DNA of 64,000 nt from an uncultured Bacteroidales bacterium (GTDB lineage Bacteria > Bacteroidota > Bacteroidia > Bacteroidales > FEN-979): assembly GCA_903837605.1 (NCBI GenBank), contig CAILVF010000076.1, positions 1 to 64,000 on the forward strand, written 5' to 3'. The notes under the pieces were generated by a model, which worked only from the letters and a program-made list of their open reading frames with translations, did not search any database and was not told the DNA's origin. Below are positions 27,101-35,567 of the stretch, in pieces. The stretch's first letter is position 1. Every line of letters starts with the position of its first letter. A program made the translations under genes and the position numbers.

Positions 27101-30100
27101 GAAACTGTCCAGATGTAACCCGTCATACCAGCTTCAGTAGTATAATGATTCCCTGCTGATGGAATCCCGCAAATAGCAATGGGACCTGTAATTGTTGGTA
27201 CCGGTACAGCAAAGACTGAAACATTTTTAACTGTAGGGGTTAAAGGTGAGCATCCGTTCGTGTTGAAATAAGTTACACTGACGGTTTGAGCTCCTAATGC
27301 ATTCCAGCTGACAGTGATCTGATTTGTTCCGCTTCCTGCAGTGATTGACCCGCCTGCAGAAACCGTCCACGAATAGCCGGTCATACCGCTTTCGGTTGTA
27401 TAGGTAACTCCTGTTGTCAGACCGCATAAAGAAGCGAGACCTGTAATTGTAGGAACAGGAACACTGAACTCATAAGATCCGATATCCGGGGGATTTCCTC
27501 TTGTTACACCTGCAAAATCGGTTGTGATCCCCGAAACAGCAACTCCTGCGTTATTTAAAGCTGCCTGGCAGGTGTGGAAATCTGTAGATGATACAAACTG
27601 AGGATCAACGTTTACTGAGTTGGCATCTCCACCTGTAGCAGTTTTCCATGCTGCCATGGTTAGCTGGTCGGCTGCACTATAATATCCAAGTGGGCCGGCA
27701 ACAGAATAGAGATCATTGTTGTTGGAATTCCAAACACCTGTTGAACTTACATAAGCACTATAGTGTTTCCCTGTGCCACCGGCAACCCTCGTATTGGCGA
27801 AAATATTGTTTCTAAGGGTATAATAGGCTGCAACACTACGATAATAAGCATATGTGCTAGAAGTACCAGTCGCAGCTCCGCTGACATAAACATCATTATA
27901 TGAAAGATTAAAAAATGCGGTGGAATATGAATTATCATAACATCCGTAAATAACCGGGTTGGTAGCCAATCCTCCGTCAATTGATACAAGGTTGTTTGAG
28001 TATTCATTTGTCACGCCAGTTGCACCATAAATATATATCCCATAAATAGATGGAGTTTGTCCGGCATTTGTGGAGGAAATACTGACAATCCTGTTCTTTT
28101 TAACATTGGCTGAATAAACATATATCCCTCTGAAAGTAGGAGATCCAGTTGTTCCAGTTAATGAAATGTTCCCGACAATATTATTCTCAATTGCGTTTGA
28201 AGGATTTGAAGAACCACAATATAAACCATAGAGTGTGCCTGTTCCGGCATATGTAATAGCTCCGGCCGTGGTATTGCTTCCTATAATGTTGGGGCTTGTT
28301 GTTCCAACTTTGAGAAGGCCAGTAGAAACATACAGGAAATAAAAACTTCCGGCATTTGTAGTACTGGTGTAACTAATACCGGAGACCAGATTTCCCTGTA
28401 TATAACTTGGTGCAATTGCCGAAGGAGTTACATAAATTCCATACAACCCACCGGTTCCTAAACAGGATATTGAAGTGGGCACCGTAGAACTCCCGACAAC
28501 ATTATTTAACACATTAAGAACACCGGCAGTAATATAAATTCCATAAAACGATGCGGAACCAACATTGGTGAGGTTGAAATTCTGTACCGTATTATTGGCG
28601 ATAGTTGAGGGTGTAACTACACCAAGAGTTGCATAGATCCCATAAATGGTATTTGTTGTGGAATTGGTCCATGCAGTACCGGCGCAAAGCGGAGACTGCC
28701 CCCCAAAATAATTATTGCTGATTGTATGGTTATTCATACCCCCAAGCAAATAAATACAGTACTGTGTGGCAGTAGAAGCCGTAGCTGAATTATAATAGAA
28801 ACTGTTTCCCGTAATAACTGCTCCATCGGCAACGCTACTTAAATATAACCCGTAATTGATGAAGTTGTAAATGTTATTATTAAGTATCCTCAGGGAATTT
28901 GTTACAGTGCTGTTGTAAATACCTGCATACACTCTCCCTGCTGTTCCTGCCGTTGCATCCCGAATATCATTCCCGTTAATTTCAACGCTATTGACGCCTG
29001 TACTGCCGATGTTCACGGCTCCGTAACTGGTACCAGTTCCATTATTTTCGATAGTACAGTTTTTAAGGAAGCAGGATTGCGAACCCCCATTAAATTGAAT
29101 GGTAGGTCCGGTATTGGCCGTAGTAGCATTTGTATTCCTGAAAGTCAGCAACTTACTCGTTCCGCCATCAATTGTAAGACGGCTTGCCCCGTTTGTTCTG
29201 ATCATGGCAACGCCCGTGGCAACTGCTGTTCCACTGATAGTGCGTAAAGTGCTGGCATCTGGTTTTATTGTTAGAGTATAGTTTGATCCGGCTGGATCTT
29301 CAGCCCAGGTATTTAATGCAATGGTACCGGGTTCAATAAGATCGGCAGTAATATTGATTATTGTATTACCAGAAAGAACACCCTGGTTTATAATATCAAA
29401 TGCACCGCCTGTGGCAGTCAAAGTTGCATATGTTCCCGGGACATTGATGGTCGTAGGAATAGAGTTTGCAACAATGGTATACTGCTGAAGATTTGCCTGG
29501 GTGGGATTTACACTGATATTCTGTACCTGTGGATTTGCACTGGCGCCAGCCATCAGAATACCGGAACTCAAATTGTTTGCATCATCCTGTGCAACGACAA
29601 AATACTGGATGATGTCGGCTGCTGCCACAGGAGCCTGTAATAATGAATAATCGATGGTAAAACTAAAGGGGCTTGCTGAATTACTGGCAACCACATATTT
29701 CCACCCGTTATTTGCGGATGTGTTCCCGGTGAAAGCATAGGCATCTCCGAATTTTTTGTAATAAAGTCTTGGCAGATTGGCTCCGGTGGATACTCCCACA
29801 TTATCAGTAATAGTAGCCCAGCTGGTAAGTACCCTCGAAGTGGCAACCACGCCGTTTCCAATGGGGACATAAGTAATATTCGGGCCGTCAACGTCGGCAG
29901 ATAAAGTAAAATTCCCTGCATCTGCTCCGATATCCGGAGGGGTGAGGCCGCTCCTGGCAGATCCGTCAAAATCCTCGGTTACGTTTGGAAGCACAATTCC
30001 GGCAGCTTCAATGGGTGTTGAACTTTGAACATGAAGATCAGCTGTTGAAGATGTACCTGCCGGAGCAACAAAATTCGGATCTGAGTTACCGCTTGCCATT

Positions 30101-33100
30101 TCTGTTCCTGTAGCGCCTTTATATGCTGCAAAAGTGGCCTGGTCCGCAGAATTAAAGTATCCGAAAGTCCCTCCGGTTGCACCATTTGCCAGGATCAGGT
30201 TATAGTTGCTGGTAACACCCAAAGGTTTAAATAAGGTTCCGGCGATCTTTATCCCGTAATGCTTTCCGGTTGCACCTCCTGAACGTGCGTTAACGAATAT
30301 ATTGTCCATGCAAACTCTCGGGGTCGAAAGGGAAGGAGTCATAACGCTGTTGAAAGCATAAGTGCTTCCTGTTGTTCCTGCAGGTGCGCCACCAATATAT
30401 ACACTATTGTTAAGCACACTATCGACTGTTGCACTGCTTTCATAAATACCGTTAATGATACAGTTTGAAGTGTTGGCCGACCCATCAGGATTAATACCGA
30501 GTTGGATCATGTTATTTTTTACCGTAACATATGTGCCTCCATTAAGCATATAAAAACCATTAACCTGGGCGGTAGCACTTGAAGTCGAAAGCCCTACGTT
30601 ATGAACGAAATTTTTCTCAACCAGCAAGGTTCCGGCTGTATGACCAAGAACCAAACCATTAATCCCCACTGCTGCTGTTGCTGCAGTATTGGTAAGATTA
30701 TAGATTTTATTAGAACGGATGATTGCCCCCTGAACTGAGTTTGCGGAGTATATCCCAACCACGGCAGCAAGTCCAGCAATGGTTGTATTTGTGGAATTTG
30801 TAATAAGATCCCTGATCGTATTTCCGCTAATTAAATTCGGTACGGATGTGCCACTATTATATATACCGAATGAGTATGAGGTGGAATGTGAACTAAGGTT
30901 TGTAAGGTTGGCGACAGTATTGTTTGTTACATTACACACTCCCGCTCCTACAGGCACAAAATACAATCCTTGAAGGAATGCGGGCGGAAATGTCATAGAT
31001 GGAGTTTGTATGCTGTTAGCTGTAGTGAGACTTCCGATCAGGTTTCCACTTACGTTGATAGTACCGTTTTGAACAGCAGGCGTTACGTTAATCCCTCTTA
31101 CAGTAATGCCATAAGTGGAAGTTGAAGCCGTTGCGCCACTAACAGTGACAGAACCGAAAACATTATTCATAATATTCCCTGCCATCCCGGTGAAATAAAT
31201 CCCACCATAGAATGATGTAAAAGCGCCGTTTCCAACGTTAATTGTAATAGATCCTGTTCCTGTGGCTGAACCTATAATATTGGGTGTAACATCCCCTATA
31301 TTTTGAATGCCGACTGAAGAAATTATCCCAACGAATCGTATAGAGCCGCTTGATGCCGAGCTGGTAAACATGGAAATATTTGCAATAGTATTTCCCTGGA
31401 CGGAACTGGGATTATTTGGAAGTGCCCCGGTTGCGAAATCTATACCATAAATACCATTGGCTATGGTAGGAGGAGTGCCATTCCCGTTAAGGGTCCAGGG
31501 GGTTCCGCCACAATTGGGGGCCGAACCTCCAATATAATTATTTGTAATTGTATATCCGTCTCCGCTACCAACATAGATCCCAAAGAATGTATTGGCAAGA
31601 GTGGGACTTTGGGTATTTACCATGTAGATACTATTCCCGCTTACAGTCCAGGTTGAAGCACCAAACATCCCAATCCCCAATGGGGTGCCACCAATAGTCG
31701 GAGCAAAGAAATCATGGATCAGACAGTTTGATACCGTGTTGTTTCGGTTGTATAAAGCAGGAGTTGCAGAACCTGAAGAATAGATGGCCTGCATCGGGTT
31801 GGAAACACCATCCCTGATTTCGCAGTTATCGATCAGGTTATAGTTGTTACCCGAAGTTCCAGTTGTAGAAGCAAATGTGAAGGTGCCATTGGAATACGTA
31901 TTACAAGCGCCTTTTGCAATAACATACTGGAAAGTATTGTAAGATGCTCCGTTAACGAACTGTACTGCATAACCTGTAGTGGATGAGTTTTCAATCACCA
32001 GGTCTTTTGTGCTGCCGGTGGCATTTACCCTACCGTCAAATGTAACATAAGTTGCGCCATTCAAATTAAGTGTACCAGTAGTGTTACTACTTGTAATGGA
32101 AAGTCCGGTGACTGAAGGATAGACAGTCACTTTTTTCGTTGAACCTGTGCCGGCAATAGCATTAACGGTAATTGGAAATGTTTCAACCGATGACACATAA
32201 GCTGACTGAAGGATTAGGTTAACCGAACAAGAAATTCCATTGGCGGTAAGATCAGCAAAAGCATCTGTAAGTGACAGATAATTACCAGTAGGTCCTACCG
32301 TTTTATCACCGCAGATAGGTTCAGGGGGAAGTGTTGTTTGTGATCCTGTCAGATAAGCAGATTCAGCGTCAGCATATGATACAACTCTAAAATAATATGT
32401 TACACCTGCTATTAAACCTGTAACTGGCTGAGTATATGGCGTTCCTGTTGTTGGAATGGATGTGGATGCAATATCTGTACCAACCTGGGTGTAGGTAACC
32501 TGGTCGGTTGATTTGTAAACCCTGAAACCGACTTCATTTGTTGAATTGTCAACCCAGCCAACTGTTATACTTGATTTTCCAACAGCTGAAGTAGTAAAAG
32601 TTATCGGAGGAGCTGGAATAACAGGATTAATTACCCTGAATTCATCTACCCCAATATCGGTTACACCATAGTCTGAAGTTGCAGTAAGTTTAATTTTAGT
32701 TGTCACCGAATTTCCCGGAAGGGTTATGGTATATTCGGTCCAGGCAGCTGCAACACCTAAAGCAGTTCTCAAAGCTGTAGACCAGGTTGTTCCTCCATCA
32801 TTTGAAGAATATATATTCAATACGTCTGTACCACTGGTGTTAATGTAGTAAAACTTAACCACTACCACACCTGCTGTATAGGCTGAAAGGTCAATGACAG
32901 GCGAAATAAAATCTCCCGTTGTTCCTGTGGATGCATCATAAGTATGAAATCTGGCAGAGTGAAGAGTTGAATTGGCTCCTGCAGGTGTATAGGAACCAGT
33001 TGCGCTGGTCCAGCCTGTCGTATAGTCATCACGATGCCATTGATTATCGGCAGGAGTTAAAGTGCCACTCCAGGCAGGGCTCAAAGTTGATGGAATCGTC

Positions 33101-33192
33101 CATGCAGCCTCGAAATTCTGCGTAAAAATTGTTTGTCCGATCCCTGTTAAAGCAAACAGGATTGCAAACGTAAAAAGTAAAAACTTTTTCAT
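24196..33192 (-). CDS. Giant T9SS-secreted beta-helix surface protein with PKD-like repeats
   Basis: A 2998-residue secreted protein. The order is signal peptide MKKFLLFTFAILFALTGIGQ; a jelly-roll-like domain (about 20-190); a fibronectin type III domain (195-290); a long right-handed beta-helix region (290-1100) of N/G/S/T-rich turns such as NNTVSNCLIHDF; an intervening beta domain (1100-1245); a second beta-helix region (1245-1905); eight PKD-like repeats of about 85 residues (1911-2597); a carboxypeptidase-regulatory-like plus dockerin-like stretch (2600-2765, NATDAVKVQRHF and INGTDAVKIKRRF, GDVNGSN); a cohesin-like domain (2768-2895); and a T9SS sorting domain (2905-2998, VSVYPNPAQAQVTIEY and ending ILKLVIRK). 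It is monocistronic with its own promoter and terminator. It is likely a surface adhesin or polysaccharide-binding protein; no catalytic residues are identified. Confidence 0.85.
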   Translation of the reverse strand: MKKFLLFTFAILFALTGIGQTIFTQNFEAAWTIPSTLSPAWSGTLTPADNQWHRDDYTTGWTSATGSYTPAGANSTLHSARFHTYDASTGTTGDFISPVIDLSAYTAGVVVVKFYYINTSGTDVLNIYSSNDGGTTWSTALRTALGVAAAWTEYTITLPGNSVTTKIKLTATSDYGVTDIGVDEFRVINPVIPAPPITFTTSAVGKSSITVGWVDNSTNEVGFRVYKSTDQVTYTQVGTDIASTSIPTTGTPYTQPVTGLIAGVTYYFRVVSYADAESAYLTGSQTTLPPEPICGDKTVGPTGNYLSLTDAFADLTANGISCSVNLILQSAYVSSVETFPITVNAIAGTGSTKKVTVYPSVTGLSITSSNTTGTLNLNGATYVTFDGRVNATGSTKDLVIENSSTTGYAVQFVNGASYNTFQYVIAKGACNTYSNGTFTFASTTGTSGNNYNLIDNCEIRDGVSNPMQAIYSSGSATPALYNRNNTVSNCLIHDFFAPTIGGTPLGIGMFGASTWTVSGNSIYMVNTQSPTLANTFFGIYVGSGDGYTITNNYIGGSAPNCGGTPWTLNGNGTPPTIANGIYGIDFATGALPNNPSSVQGNTIANISMFTSSASSGSIRFVGIISSVGIQNIGDVTPNIIGSATGTGSITINVGNGAFTSFYGGIYFTGMAGNIMNNVFGSVTVSGATASTSTYGITVRGINVTPAVQNGTINVSGNLIGSLTTANSIQTPSMTFPPAFLQGLYFVPVGAGVCNVTNNTVANLTNLSSHSTSYSFGIYNSGTSVPNLISGNTIRDLITNSTNTTIAGLAAVVGIYSANSVQGAIIRSNKIYNLTNTAATAAVGINGLVLGHTAGTLLVEKNFVHNVGLSTSSATAQVNGFYMLNGGTYVTVKNNMIQLGINPDGSANTSNCIINGIYESSATVDSVLNNSVYIGGAPAGTTGSTYAFNSVMTPSLSTPRVCMDNIFVNARSGGATGKHYGIKIAGTLFKPLGVTSNYNLILANGATGGTFGYFNSADQATFAAYKGATGTEMASGNSDPNFVAPAGTSSTADLHVQSSTPIEAAGIVLPNVTEDFDGSARSGLTPPDIGADAGNFTLSADVDGPNITYVPIGNGVVATSRVLTSWATITDNVGVSTGANLPRLYYKKFGDAYAFTGNTSANNGWKYVVASNSASPFSFTIDYSLLQAPVAAADIIQYFVVAQDDANNLSSGILMAGASANPQVQNISVNPTQANLQQYTIVANSIPTTINVPGTYATLTATGGAFDIINQGVLSGNTIINITADLIEPGTIALNTWAEDPAGSNYTLTIKPDASTLRTISGTAVATGVAMIRTNGASRLTIDGGTSKLLTFRNTNATTANTGPTIQFNGGSQSCFLKNCTIENNGTGTSYGAVNIGSTGVNSVEINGNDIRDATAGTAGRVYAGIYNSTVTNSLRILNNNIYNFINYGLYLSSVADGAVITGNSFYYNSATASTATQYCIYLLGGMNNHTISNNYFGGQSPLCAGTAWTNSTTNTIYGIYATLGVVTPSTIANNTVQNFNLTNVGSASFYGIYITAGVLNVLNNVVGSSTVPTSISCLGTGGLYGIYVTPSAIAPSYIQGNLVSGISYTSTTNAGSFYFLYVSTGLLKVGTTSPNIIGSNTTAGAITYAGTGTLYGLYCGSSNPSNAIENNIVGNISLTGTTGSPTFRGIYVYSANVKKNRIVSISSTNAGQTPSIYGIYIYGATGVTNEYSNNLVSIDGGLATNPVIYGCYDNSYSTAFFNLSYNDVYVSGAATGTSSTYAYYRSVAAYYTLRNNIFANTRVAGGTGKHYSAYVSSTGVWNSNNNDLYSVAGPLGYYSAADQLTMAAWKTATGGDANSVNVDPQFVSSTDFHTCQAALNNAGVAVSGITTDFAGVTRGNPPDIGSYEFSVPVPTITGLASLCGLTTGVTYTTESGMTGYSWTVSAGGSITAGSGTNQITVSWNALGAQTVSVTYFNTNGCSPLTPTVKNVSVFAVPVPTITGPIAICGIPSAGNHYTTEAGMTGYIWTVSAGGAITAGDGTSDITVTWSTAGTKSVTVSYTSVDGCTPTTPSSHPVMVHALPVATITGAELICGIPSSDNHYSTEAGMSTYDWTVSTGGTVTAGAGTNDITVQWTTTGAKTITVTYIDANGCTPAAPASKSVGVHTTPTPIITGTNLLCGPATGFVYSTEAGMTGYLWSVSAGGTITAGEGTKDITVSWTTAGSQTVSVNYSDVNGCSAVTPTSYPVQVNAKPVPTITGPGTVVVNSSGVVYSTETGMTGYTWAVSAGVTITAGGTASDHTITVTFNTAGPQTVSVNYTNSSSCTASAPTVKNVSVTNIPGPAGTITGVTPVCQGQYGVAYSVAPVLNATGYVWSLPTGATIATGSNTNSITVNYSGTAVSGVINVYGTNPIGNGDVSPDFAVTVNPMSSPTISGVNELCVGTTGVTYTTESGKAGYTWAVSEGGIITAGQGTNQITVTWNWSGNMTVYANYENSFGCIAVPPASYPVLVNPKPADAGTITGPTIVQQGQTGVAYSIVPVLNATGYVWTLPTGGTIATGANTNAITVNYSASATPGNMSVHATNGCGNGLESPNLYITFGVNISGLFQYNNTVYTPLDSVWVILKLNSIKVDSTRTDLTGAYLFTGKPNGTYTISAHTGKPWQSVNATDAVKVQRHFAGLELLTEPVRLLAADVNLSNSINGTDAVKIKRRFSNLDNYFDRGDWTFAKETIGGDTIIVAGVAVTQNFYGLVVGDVNGSNIPAPGKSAQSLVSLVQDGEMIITAGQEFDVPVRIQQAAGLGAVSLVLNYPSDNLSITNVTIKQGNLMFKAAGNELRIAWSELEPLMLQSGEALITLHMKAAQSLGSEVMTLSLNGESELADGVGQVIPDVTLTAPVLKTSHTGVSENNALTMVSVYPNPAQAQVTIEYQLTQASVVSVEILNVYGQILRQHEATSDAVGKHAQVMDVTDIAEGVYMVKVKYQQDGKDNARILKLVIRK
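25400..27461 (-). repeat. Eight PKD-like coding repeats of about 255 bp
   Basis: Inside the giant gene eight successive units encode about 85 residues each. Five or six share TEAGMTGY.WTVSAGG, ITAG.GT..ITV.W and an NGC near the end. Units 6 and 8 form a divergent subtype (YSVAPVLNATGYVW and YSIVPVLNATGYVW). The near-identity of neighbouring units makes the tract prone to unit gain or loss. Confidence 0.8.
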
Positions 33193-33224
33193 AAATAATG
33201 GTTTTGGTTAATGATGTTGATTTT

Positions 33225-33279
33225 TGGAATATAATATTTTTGTATGTATTCCAGACCTGAGGAGTGATGGGGAATCACT
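33225..33279 (-). promoter_or_regulatory. Two short stem-loops in the giant gene's leader
   Basis: Between the promoter and the ATG at 33192 the leader is about 155 nt and contains AGTGAT/ATCACT (33263-33279, 5-nt loop) and TGGAATA/TATTCCA (33225-33253, 15-nt loop). They could be mRNA-stability or control structures. I do not recognise a known riboswitch. Confidence 0.3.
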
Positions 33280-33355
33280 AGAGACAATACTTTCCTTAGG
33301 TTCTGCATGCTAGAATCTATATTAATTCAAGAAGCGTAGGGATATTTCCTTGCCT

Positions 33356-33383
33356 CAAATATAACAAATTCATAGAAAGTCAA
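33356..33383 (-). promoter_or_regulatory. Consensus promoter of the giant surface-protein gene
   Basis: On the minus strand TTG (33383-33381), a 17-nt spacer and TATATTTG (33363-33356) form a full Bacteroidota promoter. The predicted start leaves an unusually long leader of about 155 nt. Confidence 0.8.
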
Positions 33384-33479
33384 GGAATTATTAATAAAAA
33401 TTAACAATTTAGATTAATTTTAATGTGGCTTCCGCAAGTTCCTGAATTACACGGCATCAAATAGCTAAACGAAAACGAT

Positions 33480-34058
33480 TTGCCTGAAGAGAACCTCATA
33501 GAAAGACTTAAAGCCGGTGATCAGCAGGCTTACGGGGAACTGCTTGAACTGTATTCCGACAAAGCCTATAATGCAGCGCTCTCCCTGCTTCAGAACAGGG
33601 AGGATGCTGAAGATATCACCCAGGAGGTCTTTGCCGAGGTGTTCCAGTCCATTAGGGGTTTCAGGGGACAATCCAGGCTTTCGACCTGGATTTATAGGAT
33701 CGCTGTGACCAAATCCCTTGAACTCATCCGAAGCAGGAGCAGGAGCAAACGCTCTGGGATCATTCTCAGCCTTTTCGGAAGGGAAGACCAGTTCCATATT
33801 TCAAACAATGAGCCTTTCTACCATCCGGGTATCAGCCTTGAACACAAGGAAATGTCGGCCATACTGTTCGATGCCATCCGCAAACTACCAGTAAACCAGA
33901 GAACTGCCTTTACCCTTAATAAAATGGAAAACCTGAACTATGCCGAACTGGCCGAAGTGATGAACCTCTCAATCCCTTCGGTGGAATCCCTCCTGTTTAG
34001 AGCCAAACAAAAACTCAGGGAACTGCTCGGAAATTACTATGAACAAAACATGAAATAA
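33480..34058 (+). CDS. ECF-type RNA polymerase sigma factor
   Basis: A 192-residue sigma-70 family protein of the extracytoplasmic-function class. Region 2 is at about 10-75 (ELLELYSDKAYNAALSLL, NREDAEDITQEVFAEVFQ, then STWIYRIAVTKSLELI). Region 4 is at about 130-185 (LPVNQRTAFTLNKMENLNY, ELAEVMNLSIPSVESLLFRA). The start codon is TTG at 33480, because an in-frame stop lies 18 nt upstream and no ATG serves. It leads a cluster with a membrane anti-sigma factor and Spy/CnrX-like periplasmic proteins, the layout of cnr-type metal or envelope stress systems. Its target promoter is unknown. Confidence 0.88.
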   Translation: MPEENLIERLKAGDQQAYGELLELYSDKAYNAALSLLQNREDAEDITQEVFAEVFQSIRGFRGQSRLSTWIYRIAVTKSLELIRSRSRSKRSGIILSLFGREDQFHISNNEPFYHPGISLEHKEMSAILFDAIRKLPVNQRTAFTLNKMENLNYAELAEVMNLSIPSVESLLFRAKQKLRELLGNYYEQNMK

Positions 34059-34093
34059 GCGCAAGTTTTTCAGAAATATAACATCAAAGAGAC

Positions 34094-34468
34094 ATGAAAG
34101 CAAAGGAACAATTTACCGATGATGTGATGAGGAGCCTGGATGGAGCCAATCGTGCCAGGTTGAGCCCGGGCATGAGGGAGAAGATCCTGATGGGGAGCGG
34201 GGAGCGGGGAGCGGGGAGCAGGGAGCAGGGAGCAGGGAGCGGGGAGCGGGGAGCGGGGAGCAGGGAGCAGGGAGCAGGGAGCGGGGAGCAGGGAATGGGT
34301 TCTGTGTCATTCAGCCTGGTATGGAAGATTGCCGCTATCGTCCTTTTGCTTGTCAGCCTGAATGTTTTCACCATGGTGCACTTCAGCAAATCAACAGTGA
34401 GCAGTTCGAATACCACCAAATCGGTTGCCGTTGAATATTTTTCATATATAAACCATTATAATCTTTAA
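34094..34468 (+). CDS. Membrane anti-sigma factor with repeat-encoded linker
   Basis: A 124-residue single-pass protein placed as the anti-sigma partner of the upstream ECF factor. The cytoplasmic part starts MKAKEQFTDDVMRSLDGANR, a pattern seen in small Bacteroidota anti-sigma-like proteins preceding Spy-like sensors. The membrane helix is VWKIAAIVLLLVSLNVFTMV, followed by a short periplasmic tail. Between them residues about 34-67 are a low-complexity Gly/Ser/Glu/Arg/Gln linker encoded by a 7-bp tandem repeat. Any change of one or two repeat units would shift the frame and remove the membrane helix. Assignment rests on position and general form; no zinc anti-sigma motif is present. Confidence 0.62.
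   Translation: MKAKEQFTDDVMRSLDGANRARLSPGMREKILMGSGERGAGSREQGAGSGERGAGSREQGAGSGEQGMGSVSFSLVWKIAAIVLLLVSLNVFTMVHFSKSTVSSSNTTKSVAVEYFSYINHYNL
34192..34289 (+). repeat. Intragenic 7-bp G-rich tandem repeat, 14 units
   Basis: Fourteen contiguous heptamers, each GGGGAGC or AGGGAGC, occupy 34192-34289, followed by one degenerate unit. From the second unit the variants alternate in a 42-bp higher-order pattern, three G-type then three A-type, repeated twice. 42 bp is divisible by three, so higher-order changes keep frame while single-unit changes do not. The runs of three or four G every 7 nt could form G-quadruplexes on the coding strand. Confidence 0.92.
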
Positions 34469-34471
34469 GAT

Positions 34472-34993
34472 ATGAAGAACGCCGGACTATATAAGATCAT
34501 TATCATCATCCTGGTGGTTTTAAACCTCTGCACCCTCGCCTTCATGTGGTTTAACAGGCCAGGCAGGGAAAGGACTGAGCAAAACGCGGGAGCTGCAGCC
34601 ACTTTCCTGATCAAAGAATTAGGCTTGTCGGATGCACAACAAGTTCAATACCAGGAACTAAGGCACCAACACAGGGAAATGCTGGATAAACTCGACGCAC
34701 ATGACAGGGAGCTGCACAAACGCTTTTTCGACCTTCTTTTACTTGAGAAGGCTGATAGCGTTAGTATGGAAGCCCTGGCCGATTCCATAGCTGCGAACAG
34801 GAAACAGATGGAGATTGTTACCTACGACCACTTTTTCAGAATCAATAAAATCCTGAACCCCGAACAGCAGAAGAAATTCACACTTATCTTCCGGGACGTA
34901 ATGCAGATGGTATTGCCGCCTCCGCCCCCGCCACCCGGTCAGCTTCCACCTCCACCTCCGCCTCCACCGCCCTCACCGGCTCCAAAAAATTAA
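34472..34993 (+). CDS. CnrX/Spy-like membrane-anchored periplasmic sensor
   Basis: A 173-residue protein with an uncleaved N-terminal anchor (LYKIIIIILVVLNLCTLAFMWF) and a helical periplasmic domain with the Spy/CpxP-type features FLIKELGLSDAQQVQYQEL and LNPEQQKKFTLIFRDVM (LTxxQ-like). Between them is a long helical hairpin. The C-terminus is a poly-proline tail (runs of seven and nine Pro). In CnrX-type systems this kind of domain senses metals and relays to the anti-sigma factor. It starts 3 nt after the anti-sigma stop, consistent with one operon. No obvious His/Met sensing cluster beyond the HQHREM segment is seen. Confidence 0.7.
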   Translation: MKNAGLYKIIIIILVVLNLCTLAFMWFNRPGRERTEQNAGAAATFLIKELGLSDAQQVQYQELRHQHREMLDKLDAHDRELHKRFFDLLLLEKADSVSMEALADSIAANRKQMEIVTYDHFFRINKILNPEQQKKFTLIFRDVMQMVLPPPPPPPGQLPPPPPPPPPSPAPKN

Positions 34994-35023
34994 AGATTAA
35001 AAGACATTTAAAGATCAGAAACC

Positions 35024-35563
35024 ATGAAAACACAAGCCCGTATAATCAACAAGGTCATCCTCATGCTGATAGCCGGTATGTTCGCGATGACGGCCACAGC
35101 CCAGAATATACATCAGGACATGTCAGGAAGCAAAACTGCACATACGCAGAATACCCCAACCGCACCAACAGAACCTGCCGTATTGCCTGCTCCTCCATTA
35201 CCCCCTTCACCGCCGCCGCCGCCTGCCATGGAAGAAATGAATGAACACCCTCCTATGCTCGACTTGCCTGATCTCACTCCCGACCAGCTGGACAAGATCA
35301 AAAAGTGCGACCTGAAACATATTTCGGAAATGACTCCCCTTAAAAACCAGATGCGTGAAAAAAATGCCAGGCTTTCGACCATTCTAATAACTATGCCATT
35401 TGACCAGAAACAGGCCGACCAGCTTGCCGATGAGATTGGGAAAACAGCTGCCTCCATATTAAAAGCCCTCATCCGCCATGACCAGGAACTCAGGAGCATG
35501 CTCACCCCCGACCAGCAGGTGATCTTCGACTCCAGGCCAAAGCCCTGGCTGAGACACAGGTAG
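35024..35563 (+). CDS. Spy/CpxP-like periplasmic protein
   Basis: A 179-residue exported protein with signal peptide MKTQARIINKVILMLIAGMF then AMTATAQ. A proline-rich N-terminal linker (LPPSPPPPPAMEEM) is followed by two LTxxQ motifs, LTPDQLDKIKK and LTPDQQVIFDSRP, separated by a long charged helical pair. That is the defining layout of Spy/CpxP periplasmic chaperone or sensor proteins. It is the fourth gene in the sigma/anti-sigma cluster, 30 nt after the CnrX-like gene. A role in buffering envelope stress or metal is inferred. A 7-bp repeat array begins 4 nt after its stop. Confidence 0.75.
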   Translation: MKTQARIINKVILMLIAGMFAMTATAQNIHQDMSGSKTAHTQNTPTAPTEPAVLPAPPLPPSPPPPPAMEEMNEHPPMLDLPDLTPDQLDKIKKCDLKHISEMTPLKNQMREKNARLSTILITMPFDQKQADQLADEIGKTAASILKALIRHDQELRSMLTPDQQVIFDSRPKPWLRHR

Positions 35564-35567
35564 CCGT

